A DNA stretch of 64,000 nucleotides. It comes from Hahella sp. KA22 (lineage in GTDB: Bacteria > Pseudomonadota > Gammaproteobacteria > Pseudomonadales > Oleiphilaceae). The DNA is taken from positions 2,807,501-2,871,500 of the forward strand of contig NZ_CP035490.1 in NCBI RefSeq assembly GCF_004135205.1, read 5' to 3'. Shown piece by piece: positions 26,141-33,390 of this stretch. Positions within the stretch are counted from its first letter, which is position 1, and the number at the start of each line of letters is the position of its first letter. The notes under the pieces were generated by a model. It was given only the letters and a program-made list of their open reading frames with translations, was not told the DNA's origin and did no database searches. The position numbers were made by a program, and so were the translations under genes.

Positions 26141-26709
26141 AGTAGAGTGATAAGGTCGATTAGGGGGAGGCCGACGAGAGTGTTAGGGTCCTTTCCTTCT
26201 ATTTTTTCAAATAAGCTAATCCCTAGGCCTTCGACTTTGAAGCTGCCGACGCAGTCGTAAGGCTCTTCGAGTTCAAGGTAGCGCTCGATTTCCTCTTTAG
26301 ATAATTCTCTGAAATAAACGGTTTGCCAATCGACGCATGTTCTTATGGTGTTGAGTCTGGTGTTTATTAGCGCCATCCCGCTATAAAAGGTCACTGATTT
26401 GCCGGAGCAGGCGGTTAGCTGTTTAATAGCGTTAGCTTTGTCGCCTGGCTTCCTGAGTAACTGTCCGTCAAGTGCGGCCGTTTGATCGGAGCCAATTATT
26501 AGGTGGTCTGGAAACTGTTTGCGAAGGCTTTCTGCTTTTCCTTTTGCGAAGTTGATGGCTATATCTTTGGGGCGGCTGTCTGGTGTCGTATTTTCGTCAA
26601 AGGGCGGGGCGGCTTGTTGGAAGCTCAGGTTTAGTTTTTGTAACAATGCGGCCCGGTAAGGGGAAGTTGAGCCTAATATAATAGAAGGAGGTGTGTTTCT
26701 ATTCGTCAT
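26113..26709 (-). CDS. yceF: Maf-family nucleotide pyrophosphatase (YceF, m7GTP pyrophosphatase)
   Basis: A 198-residue Maf-fold protein that hydrolyses modified nucleoside triphosphates; the YceF subgroup prefers 7-methyl-GTP. Visible signatures are ILGSTSPYRAALLQKL near the start, IIGSDQTAALDG with the catalytic Asp, and GSFKVEGLGISLFEKIEGKDP. The LGSTSPxR start fits the YceF rather than the YhdE group. It is convergent with sppA and divergent from yceD. Confidence 0.9.
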   Translation of the reverse strand: MTNRNTPPSIILGSTSPYRAALLQKLNLSFQQAAPPFDENTTPDSRPKDIAINFAKGKAESLRKQFPDHLIIGSDQTAALDGQLLRKPGDKANAIKQLTACSGKSVTFYSGMALINTRLNTIRTCVDWQTVYFRELSKEEIERYLELEEPYDCVGSFKVEGLGISLFEKIEGKDPNTLVGLPLIDLITLLKKEGLHIP

Positions 26710-26835
26710 TTTTGGGGCTTAATCTTTGTGGTTCAGGGCGAATAATCGCTTTGCGGCTCTTTTATCGCTTTAATTCCGTGATTTTGCAATCATCTCTTTG
26801 ACTTTGTTTGGGCGCATCACTAGAATTGCGCGCTT

Positions 26836-27357
26836 ATGAAAAAGCCTGGTATTCCGGAATTGGTAGATCCCAACAAGATGTGTGAGAAAGAACTCACGCT
26901 TGAAGGGATTATTTTGGCTAAAGAACTCCCCAGATACGCGGATCAGCTGGCGGGCGGCGCAACTGATAGTGATCAAGTTGAAGCGTCGGCTCGTTTTAAG
27001 CGTGATGAGCAGGGTTCCAGAGTGGCGTATATCGCATATTCTACTTTGGCGAGACTAACCTGCCAGCGCTGTTTAGGTGAAGTTGGGCTGAAAATTAACG
27101 GTGAAACTACCTTCGCCTTTTTAGGTTCCGAGTCTGAATTAGATCAGTTACCGCGTTCCTATGAGCCAGTCCTTATGGAAGGGAGCGAGGTTAACCTGCT
27201 CCAGGCAATTGAAGACGAGCTGCTGCTGAGTTTGCCCATGTTCGCTTATCATGAAGATGAGCACTGTAGCGGTGAGTTAAACGAAATTAAGGGGCAGGCG
27301 TTCGAGACAAAGGCTGATAATCCTTTCTCGGTGCTGGGCGACCTGTTAAAAAAGTAG
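26836..27357 (+). CDS. yceD: YceD/DUF177 family 23S rRNA accumulation protein
   Basis: A 173-residue DUF177 protein required in plants and E. coli for normal 23S rRNA accumulation. A cysteine pair in LTCQRCLGEVGL, followed by a later Cys in EHCSGEL, is typical and may bind metal. It directly precedes rpmF (48-base gap), an order conserved from bacteria to plastid relatives, and is likely to share its transcript with rpmF-plsX-fabD-fabG. Confidence 0.92.
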   Translation: MKKPGIPELVDPNKMCEKELTLEGIILAKELPRYADQLAGGATDSDQVEASARFKRDEQGSRVAYIAYSTLARLTCQRCLGEVGLKINGETTFAFLGSESELDQLPRSYEPVLMEGSEVNLLQAIEDELLLSLPMFAYHEDEHCSGELNEIKGQAFETKADNPFSVLGDLLKK

Positions 27358-27404
27358 ACCTGTTTTATTAGTTTTAGCGAAAGAGCTAGCTCAGGAGAAT
27401 TGCA

Positions 27405-27584
27405 ATGGCTGTTCAACAGAATCGTAAATCCCGTTCACGTCGCGGTATGCGTCGTTCACATGATGCATTGTCTTCAGCGGCGTTGTCCATCGACCCGACT
27501 ACTGGCGAGAAGCATCGTCGTCACCACGTTACTCCAGACGGATTCTATCGTGGCAAGAAAGTGGTTGAGGTTTCTCAGGACTAA
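27405..27584 (+). CDS. rpmF: 50S ribosomal protein L32
   Basis: The 59-residue protein begins [20 protein letters not shown], the conserved L32 start, and ends with [14 protein letters not shown]. The usual zinc-ribbon cysteines are missing, so this is the cysteine-less (C-minus) L32 form. A GGAG box lies about nine bases before the ATG. It sits between yceD and plsX, with only 11 bases to plsX. Confidence 0.97.
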   Translation: MAVQQNRKSRSRRGMRRSHDALSSAALSIDPTTGEKHRRHHVTPDGFYRGKKVVEVSQD

Positions 27585-27595
27585 GAAGCCCTGTC

Positions 27596-28603
27596 TTGGA
27601 ACGCAATATAACAGTTGCGGTCGATACGATGAGTGGGGACTTCGGTCCCTCCATCGTGATTCCTGCTGCATTAAAATGCATCAAAAATAATCCCTTCGTA
27701 AGTTTGATTTTGGTTGGCGATGAGGCTGAGTTAAGAAGCCTGCTTCGCAATCAGCCTACTTCTCCCCGTATATCAATCGTTCATGCTCCTGATGTTGTCC
27801 GAATGGATGACCGTCCCAGTCATGCGCTTAGGAAAAAGCAGCAGTCCTCTATGGCCGTGGCGCTATCATTGGTGCGACAAAAGGCTGCTCATGCCTGTGT
27901 GAGCGCGGGTAATACTGGGGCCCTGATGTTGTTGGCCAGATCGATTCTGAAAACGCATCCAGGGGTGGATCGCCCCGCTATTGTGAAACGCATTCCGTCG
28001 CCTAAAAATCGCTGCTATGTATTGGATTTGGGCGCCAATGTTGATTGTACGGCTGAGCATTTATATCAGTTCGCTCTTATGGGGTCTGCTTTGGTTGAGG
28101 CGCTGGAAGGCAAGCCAGAGCCAAGGGTGGCGCTTCTGAATGTGGGAGAAGAGGAAATCAAGGGGAATGAGCAGGTGCGGTTGGCTTCCCGTATGCTGGC
28201 GGAGTGTGAGTCGGTTAACTACATTGGCTACGTAGAAGGCGGGGATATATTTAAAACCATTGCTGATGTGGTGGTGTGTGATGGTTTTGTCGGTAATGTC
28301 GCTCTGAAGGCTGGCGAAGGGGTGGTGGAGCTGATGATCGGTATGGTCAAAAGCGTATTTAGTCGTAACTGGTACAGTCGTTTGATTGGGTATGCGGCGT
28401 TGCCAATGTTGCGCAAACTTCGCGATTTAGTGGATCCCTCTCGTCATAACGGTGCAAGTCTAATTGGGCTTCAGGCGACTGTGATTAAAAGTCATGGCAA
28501 TGCGCGGGAGATAGGGTTCCTTAGTGCGCTGGAGCAGGCTATTTTTGAGGCGCAGAAAGGTGTGCCCGAGATGATAAACGCCCGTCTTGACGAGCTTATA
28601 TGA
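27596..28603 (+). CDS. plsX: Phosphate acyltransferase PlsX
   Basis: PlsX makes acyl-phosphate from acyl-ACP for PlsY, the first step of phospholipid synthesis in this pathway. The 335-residue protein has the family start VAVDTMSGDFGPSIVIPAAL (usually DAMGGD; here Thr and Ser replace Ala and Gly), ASMAVALxLV-like SSMAVALSLVRQ, FVSAGNTGALM-like CVSAGNTGALMLLA and DVVVCDGFVGNVALKAGEG. The most plausible start is TTG 27596, because the conserved beta-strand begins four residues later and no ATG or GTG fits. Confidence 0.94.
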   Translation: MERNITVAVDTMSGDFGPSIVIPAALKCIKNNPFVSLILVGDEAELRSLLRNQPTSPRISIVHAPDVVRMDDRPSHALRKKQQSSMAVALSLVRQKAAHACVSAGNTGALMLLARSILKTHPGVDRPAIVKRIPSPKNRCYVLDLGANVDCTAEHLYQFALMGSALVEALEGKPEPRVALLNVGEEEIKGNEQVRLASRMLAECESVNYIGYVEGGDIFKTIADVVVCDGFVGNVALKAGEGVVELMIGMVKSVFSRNWYSRLIGYAALPMLRKLRDLVDPSRHNGASLIGLQATVIKSHGNAREIGFLSALEQAIFEAQKGVPEMINARLDELI

Positions 28604-28614
28604 CGCTCTGATGC

Positions 28615-28631
28615 AAGTTGTAATACAACTT
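28615..28631. promoter_or_regulatory. 17-bp palindrome upstream of fabD
   Basis: AAGTTGT (28615-28621), AAT, ACAACTT (28625-28631): perfect 7-bp arms. It ends where a possible -35 box TTGATC (28631-28636) begins; TGTATT (28654-28659) is 17 bases further, 17 bases before the fabD ATG. The position suits a fatty-acid-synthesis repressor, but it does not match the FabR, FapR or FabT sites I know. Confidence 0.5.
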
Positions 28632-28675
28632 TGATCTAATTACCCCGTTTAACTGTATTTGAGTATTCTAAGCCG

Positions 28676-29593
28676 ATGAACACTGCTATCTTATTTCCAG
28701 GGCAAGGGTCGCAAAGCATTGGGATGTTATCTGATCTCAATCAAGCGTTTCCATCAATTGCCGAAACATTTCAGGAGGCGTCCGACGTCTTGGGTTATGA
28801 CCTCTGGTCTTTGACTCAAAACGGACCCGAAGATCAACTCAATAAAACCGAAATTACGCAACCGGCTATCCTGGCCGCTAGTGTAGCTCTATGGCGACTA
28901 TATCAGCGGAAAGTGAATCCTTCTGTTGCTTTTATGGCGGGTCACAGTCTTGGTGAGTATAGCGCCTTGGTCGCCTCTGGCGCCATCGGGCTGCAAGAGG
29001 GTGTGAAGCTGGTTCAATTGCGTGGACGGCTTATGCAGAAGTCTGTCGAAGGGCAGGCGACGGCGATGGCGGCTATTTTGGGGTTGGATGACCAAGCCGT
29101 GATTGACGGTTGTCGCGAAGCGGCGGCTGGAGAGTGTGTTGAGGCTGTGAATTTCAACTGCCCAGGGCAAGTGGTTATAGCAGGAGCGGAGTCTGCTGTG
29201 GAAAGGGCTATTGTGGCGCTTAAGGAGAAAGGTGCGAAGCGTGCTTTGAAGTTGGCTGTAAGCGTGCCGTCCCATTGTGCGTTGATGAAGCCGGCGGCGG
29301 AGCAATTGGCGGAGCATATTGGCTCTATGGTATTTAACAAGCCGTCTATACCTATTGTCCAGAATGTAGGAGCGAGGTCGGTCGATGATCTTGCTGAACT
29401 CAAAGACAATCTGATTAAACAATTATTTTCTCCTGTTTTGTGGACGCAGAGCGTTCAGCATATGAGTGAGAAAGGCGTGGACAGCTACGTAGAGTGCGGT
29501 CCAGGCAAAGTCTTGGCGGGCCTGGTTAAGAAAATTGATCGCGCCGCTTCCATTCAATCGCTATCAGACCCAGAAGTCTGGAACGCGTTATAG
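28676..29593 (+). CDS. fabD: Malonyl-CoA:ACP transacylase
   Basis: FabD transfers malonyl from CoA to acyl carrier protein, supplying the extender unit for fatty acid synthesis in the cytoplasm. The 305-residue protein shows FPGQGSQSIGM at the start, the nucleophile Ser in AGHSLGEYSALVASG near residue 91, the Gln/Arg region LRGRLMQ, the catalytic His in VSVPSHCALM and the GPGKVLAGL end. It is followed by fabG after 13 bases. Confidence 0.97.
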   Translation: MNTAILFPGQGSQSIGMLSDLNQAFPSIAETFQEASDVLGYDLWSLTQNGPEDQLNKTEITQPAILAASVALWRLYQRKVNPSVAFMAGHSLGEYSALVASGAIGLQEGVKLVQLRGRLMQKSVEGQATAMAAILGLDDQAVIDGCREAAAGECVEAVNFNCPGQVVIAGAESAVERAIVALKEKGAKRALKLAVSVPSHCALMKPAAEQLAEHIGSMVFNKPSIPIVQNVGARSVDDLAELKDNLIKQLFSPVLWTQSVQHMSEKGVDSYVECGPGKVLAGLVKKIDRAASIQSLSDPEVWNAL

Positions 29594-29606
29594 AAGGACT
29601 CCCATA

Positions 29607-30338
29607 ATGGATAAAGTAGCTTTGGTGACTGGTGCTTCCAGAGGTATCGGCAGCGCCATCGCGGACTCGTTGGCGAAAGCGGGTTATATCACAATTGGTA
29701 CGGCCACCTCTGAATCTGGCGCGGCGGCGATAACAGAACGCTTGAGCGCTATTGGAAAAGGTGCGGGCAAAGTGCTGGACGTGGCTTCAGATGAATCTAT
29801 TGCTCAGTGCCTCAAGTCAATTGAGGAAGAATTTGGCGCTCCGGCTGTGTTGATTAATAATGCAGGCATTACCCGGGATACCTTGATCATGCGCATGAAA
29901 GATGAGGACTGGGATCAGGTGGTTCAGACCAACTTGGGTTCAGTCTTTCGCATGAGCAAGCTGGTAGTGAAAAGCATGATGAAGGCGCGTTGGGGGAGAA
30001 TTATTAACATTAGCTCCGTGGTCGCCTCAATGGGGAATGCGGGACAGGTTAACTATGCCGCCGCCAAAGCGGGGATTGAAGGATTTACTCGCTCTCTTGC
30101 AAAAGAAATTGGCGCCAGAGGGATAACGGTTAATGCGATTGCGCCTGGTTTTATCGAGACGGATATGACCAGCGAATTGCCTGAAGCCCAGAAAGAGGCC
30201 TTGCTGAGCGCTATTCCTTTACAGCGCCTTGGTAAGCCATCTGAAATTGCTGAAGTGGCTTCATTTTTGGTTTCTGACGCCGCCGGCTATATTACCGGTG
30301 AGACCATCCATGTAAATGGCGGCATGTATATGGGTTAA
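29607..30338 (+). CDS. fabG: 3-oxoacyl-[ACP] reductase
   Basis: FabG reduces 3-ketoacyl-ACP with NADPH in each elongation cycle. The 243-residue short-chain dehydrogenase has the TGASRGIGSAIA cofactor loop, NNAGITRD, ISSVVASMGNAGQVNYAAAKAG with the Ser-Tyr-Lys triad, and the ETDMTSELP substrate lid. I chose ATG 29607 with AGGACTCCCATA upstream, not the longer frame beginning at 29535 inside fabD. AcpP follows 113 bases downstream. Confidence 0.97.
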   Translation: MDKVALVTGASRGIGSAIADSLAKAGYITIGTATSESGAAAITERLSAIGKGAGKVLDVASDESIAQCLKSIEEEFGAPAVLINNAGITRDTLIMRMKDEDWDQVVQTNLGSVFRMSKLVVKSMMKARWGRIINISSVVASMGNAGQVNYAAAKAGIEGFTRSLAKEIGARGITVNAIAPGFIETDMTSELPEAQKEALLSAIPLQRLGKPSEIAEVASFLVSDAAGYITGETIHVNGGMYMG

Positions 30339-30376
30339 GTTTGTGCCGCCGCGCTATGCGGTGCGTGAACTTTAGC

Positions 30377-30406
30377 TTGATTAATTAAATAGGGTTCAAC
30401 TAGACT
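30377..30406 (+). promoter_or_regulatory. Possible acpP promoter
   Basis: TTGATT (30377-30382), 18 bases, TAGACT (30401-30406), each four of six matches. AcpP is usually expressed at a much higher level than fabG, so its own promoter in the 113-base gap is expected, but the boxes are only moderate. Confidence 0.35.
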
Positions 30407-30451
30407 AGCACGCGATTAAGTGCTTGGTTATGAAATAAGAGTGAGGAAATT

Positions 30452-30685
30452 ATGAGTACTGTCGAAGAGCGCGTTAAGAAGATTGTTTGTGAGCAGTTGG
30501 GAGTTAAAGAAGGCGACGTTCAACTGACTTCCAAGTTCGTTGAAGATCTCGGTGCTGACTCTCTGGATACTGTAGAGCTGGTAATGGCGCTTGAAGAAGA
30601 ATTCGAGACCGAAATCCCAGACGAAGAAGCAGAGAAGATCACAACTGTTCAAGACGCCATCGACTACATCTTGGCTAATCAATAA
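30452..30685 (+). CDS. acpP: Acyl carrier protein
   Basis: The 77-residue acidic four-helix carrier holds the growing chain on 4'-phosphopantetheine attached to Ser37 in [20 protein letters not shown]. The N-terminal helix ([15 protein letters not shown]) and the [10 protein letters not shown] helix are typical. A GAGG ribosome-binding site precedes the ATG. In E. coli and Pseudomonas fabF comes next; here a terminator and then pabC follow. Confidence 0.98.
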   Translation: MSTVEERVKKIVCEQLGVKEGDVQLTSKFVEDLGADSLDTVELVMALEEEFETEIPDEEAEKITTVQDAIDYILANQ

Positions 30686-30714
30686 GAAGTAACCTTCTCA
30701 GACCAAGCCGAAGA

Positions 30715-30748
30715 ACCGCTCGCAGGTACACCTTGCGGGCGGTTTTTT
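30715..30748 (+). terminator. Terminator after acpP
   Basis: ACCGCTCGCAGG (30715-30726) pairs with CCTTGCGGGCGGT (30731-30743), allowing one G-T and one bulge, followed by six T. It separates high-level acpP mRNA from pabC. Confidence 0.85.
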
Positions 30749-30782
30749 GCTTTTAGGGTTTGCGATTTTTTTGGGTTGATGC

Positions 30783-31607
30783 ATGTATCTGTTAAACGGC
30801 GAAAAAGCGGATCATATATCGATCGCCGATCGAGGGTTGGCCTACGGGGATGGTCTCTTTGAGACTATTCTTGTGGTAGATGGTCGTCCCGTTTTATGGA
30901 ATGAGCACTTGGCGCGTTTGCGGATGGGGTGTGAGCTATTGCGAATACCCTATGTCGTGAACGGCAATTCTTTGCTGGCGCGATTGGACGAGCTGCTTGC
31001 CGAGAATAAAGATATGAGCTGCAAGTGTATATTGAAGATTATCGTGACCCGAGGGGGTGGCGGTAGAGGGTATGCGCTGCCCGAGAAGCAGTGTCCGGTG
31101 GAGATACTGGGCTTGTTTGCTGCACCGGATGTGGTTTCTATTCAAGCGCTTGGCGGCAGTGTGCGGACTCTAAAGTCGCAGGCTGTGGAATATGGCGAAT
31201 GCGCAGGGCTTAAGCACCTTAATCGACTTGAACAAGTGCTGGCGTCTATTGAACTGGATGGGCGTGCGTTCGAGGGATTGATGTTTGATGCTTCTGGGTG
31301 TTTAGTTGAAGGGACTCGGACGAATATCTTTCTCTGGGATGAGGGGCGAATCTTCACGCCGACATTGGCGCGATCGGGGGTGAAGGGCGTACTGAGACAA
31401 TATATCCTTAATAGCGCTCCTGAGTGGGGTTTGCATATTGATGAGGTGGATATTACTCGGGCAGAATTGAAAAAAATCAAGGGGATGGCTTTGGTCAATA
31501 GTGTGATGGGAGTTATTCCGGTTAATCAATTAGATGGTAAATTACTGAATATCGACTGTGTCATCAAAGAACTCCAAGAAAAAGTCCACCAAAAAATCCC
31601 GTTTTAG
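30783..31607 (+). CDS. pabC: Aminodeoxychorismate lyase
   Basis: PabC releases pyruvate from 4-amino-4-deoxychorismate to give p-aminobenzoate for folate. It is a 274-residue class IV PLP aminotransferase-fold enzyme, with the early DRGLAYGDGLFETI loop, the PLP lysine in ECAGLKHLNRLEQV and the late VEGTRTNIFLW segment. It overlaps the start of mltG by 50 bases if the latter begins at GTG 31558, which suggests translational coupling. Confidence 0.93.
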   Translation: MYLLNGEKADHISIADRGLAYGDGLFETILVVDGRPVLWNEHLARLRMGCELLRIPYVVNGNSLLARLDELLAENKDMSCKCILKIIVTRGGGGRGYALPEKQCPVEILGLFAAPDVVSIQALGGSVRTLKSQAVEYGECAGLKHLNRLEQVLASIELDGRAFEGLMFDASGCLVEGTRTNIFLWDEGRIFTPTLARSGVKGVLRQYILNSAPEWGLHIDEVDITRAELKKIKGMALVNSVMGVIPVNQLDGKLLNIDCVIKELQEKVHQKIPF

Positions 31608-32637
31608 CTTGAGAAAGTTCGTTCTCAAGACCCTTCTTGCTGTATTTCTTCTCTCATCAGCAGTTGTCGCCGGCGCATACTATTACGGGCGTTATTTGTT
31701 ATTGCAGCCCCTGCCGGTGGTTGCCACCACCACGATTGAAGTCAAGCGTGGCGATTCTTTGCGGAAAGTCGCCGACAGGATGGCTGAGCAGGGTGTGCTG
31801 GAAAGCGCGGAATGGTTTTATTGGTACGGTCGGCTTAGCCGAAAAGATAAGCAACTAGTGGCTGGTGAGTATCTGCTTGAGCCTGGTAAAAATACCATTG
31901 AGCTGTTCGCTTTGCTGACTTCCGGGAATACTCTGAATTATGCGCTCACCATTATTGAAGGTTGGAATCTGAAGGATGTGCTGCGTGAGCTAGGAAATCA
32001 TCCAAAACTGGAAAAAACCATCGATACGCAAGATCCGGCTCAGCTCGCCAAGTTGTTGGGTATGAACTATCCGCATGCGGAAGGTCTTCTGTTTCCTGAT
32101 ACCTATTTTTATAAGAAAGGGACCCGCGATATCGATTTGTTGACTACAGCTCATCGTCGGATGGTGCGTATTCTGGAGGATGAATGGTCTCGCAAGAGCG
32201 CCTGGAGTGCGGCGGCGACTCCCTACGAAGCGCTGATACTGGCTTCGATTGTCGAAAAAGAAACTAGTGTCGATAGTGAGCGAGGACGTATCTCTGGGGT
32301 GTTTACTTTGCGGCTGGAGAAAGGGATGCGTCTGCAGACAGACCCCACGGTGATCTACGGCATGGGCGATAAATACGGAGGCAATCTGCGTCGCAAGGAT
32401 TTGCGCGAGGCGACGTCCTACAATACCTATGTCATAAAGGGGTTGCCGCCGACGCCGATCGCTATGCCTGGGCGCGCCTCCATTCATGCAGCGTTGCATC
32501 CCGAGAAGACGGGGGATCTTTATTTTGTGGCGCGTGGTGACGGCACGCACGAGTTTTCTAAAACACATGATGCGCATGTAAAAGCAGTTAGGAAGTACCA
32601 ACTGCGTCGCAGAGAAGATTATCGCTCAACGCAGTAA
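31558..32637 (+). CDS. mltG: Endolytic peptidoglycan transglycosylase MltG (YceG)
   Basis: MltG cuts nascent peptidoglycan strands endolytically at the inner membrane and sets chain length. The 359-residue protein starts with a Lys/Ser-rich cytoplasmic segment and one transmembrane helix (KTLLAVFLLSSAVVAGAYYY). A LysM-like part and the YceG catalytic domain follow: ASIVEKETSVDSERG with the catalytic Glu, LQTDPTVIYGMG and YNTYVIKGLPPTPIAMPG. GTG 31558 is the start that gives the normal cytoplasmic tail, though its ribosome-binding site is weak and lies within pabC. Confidence 0.92.
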   Translation: MSSKNSKKKSTKKSRFSLRKFVLKTLLAVFLLSSAVVAGAYYYGRYLLLQPLPVVATTTIEVKRGDSLRKVADRMAEQGVLESAEWFYWYGRLSRKDKQLVAGEYLLEPGKNTIELFALLTSGNTLNYALTIIEGWNLKDVLRELGNHPKLEKTIDTQDPAQLAKLLGMNYPHAEGLLFPDTYFYKKGTRDIDLLTTAHRRMVRILEDEWSRKSAWSAAATPYEALILASIVEKETSVDSERGRISGVFTLRLEKGMRLQTDPTVIYGMGDKYGGNLRRKDLREATSYNTYVIKGLPPTPIAMPGRASIHAALHPEKTGDLYFVARGDGTHEFSKTHDAHVKAVRKYQLRRREDYRSTQ

Positions 32638-32699
32638 TCGAGAGTTGATGCGGGGCGTGCTAAATTTGGTTTAAGTTCAAACAATTTATGGGGTAAACG

Positions 32700-33326
32700 T
32701 TGAAGAAAGGGCTGTTTATTACCGTTGAAGGTATTGAGGGGGCGGGTAAGACCACAAACCTCAACTTCATTCGTTCTATATTGGAGGGAAGCGGTGAGGA
32801 GGTGATTATGACTCGAGAGCCTGGCGGTACGCCGATGGCTGAGGAGGTCAGAGAATTGCTGTTGCGCCCTCGTGAAGAAACAGTCTCGTCTACGGCTGAG
32901 CTACTGCTCATGTTTGCTGCGCGAGCTCAGCACTTAGAACAGAAGATTCGGCCTGCTATCGATCGGGGTGTGCATGTGTTGAGCGACCGATTTACCGATG
33001 CAACCTATGCCTATCAGGGTGGGGGGCGTGGTTTGTCCTGGGAAATGATTCACGATCTCGAAAAGCTTGTTCAAGCGAACTTCAAGCCGGATCTTACTCT
33101 GCTATTGCGTATTGATCCTGAGGCAGGGATGGCAAGGGCGAGAAAGCGTGGAGCCTTGGATCGTTTTGAGCAGGAGAAGTTGGAGTTTTATTCCCGTGTT
33201 CAGGAAGGTTATATGAAGAGGGTGACTGAAGACCCTGGGCGCTTTCTGGTTGTGGATGCGCAGCAGTCGTTGGAAGATGTGCAGGCTGCAATTGCTCAGG
33301 GATTGACGGCGAAGCTAGCTGGTTAG
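32700..33326 (+). CDS. tmk: Thymidylate kinase
   Basis: Tmk phosphorylates dTMP to dTDP. The 208-residue P-loop kinase has VEGIEGAGKTTNL, the dTMP-binding TREPGGTPMAEE, LSDRFTDATYAYQGGGRGL and the LID region RKRGALDRFEQEK. The start is TTG 32700, preceded by GGGG; the beta-strand LFITVEG begins four residues later. Usually holB follows; here acnB on the opposite strand takes its place. Confidence 0.96.
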   Translation: MKKGLFITVEGIEGAGKTTNLNFIRSILEGSGEEVIMTREPGGTPMAEEVRELLLRPREETVSSTAELLLMFAARAQHLEQKIRPAIDRGVHVLSDRFTDATYAYQGGGRGLSWEMIHDLEKLVQANFKPDLTLLLRIDPEAGMARARKRGALDRFEQEKLEFYSRVQEGYMKRVTEDPGRFLVVDAQQSLEDVQAAIAQGLTAKLAG

Positions 33327-33359
33327 CCCTATGCTTGAGCTTTGAATGGTAAGTAATAA

Positions 33360-33387
33360 AAAACGCCCCGCATTTGCGGGGCGTTTT
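33360..33387. terminator. Bidirectional tmk/acnB terminator
   Basis: AAAACGCCCCGC (33360-33371), loop ATTT, GCGGGGCGTTTT (33376-33387): a perfect 12-bp stem flanked by A-run and T-run, so it works on both strands. Confidence 0.95.
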
Positions 33388-33390
33388 GTT

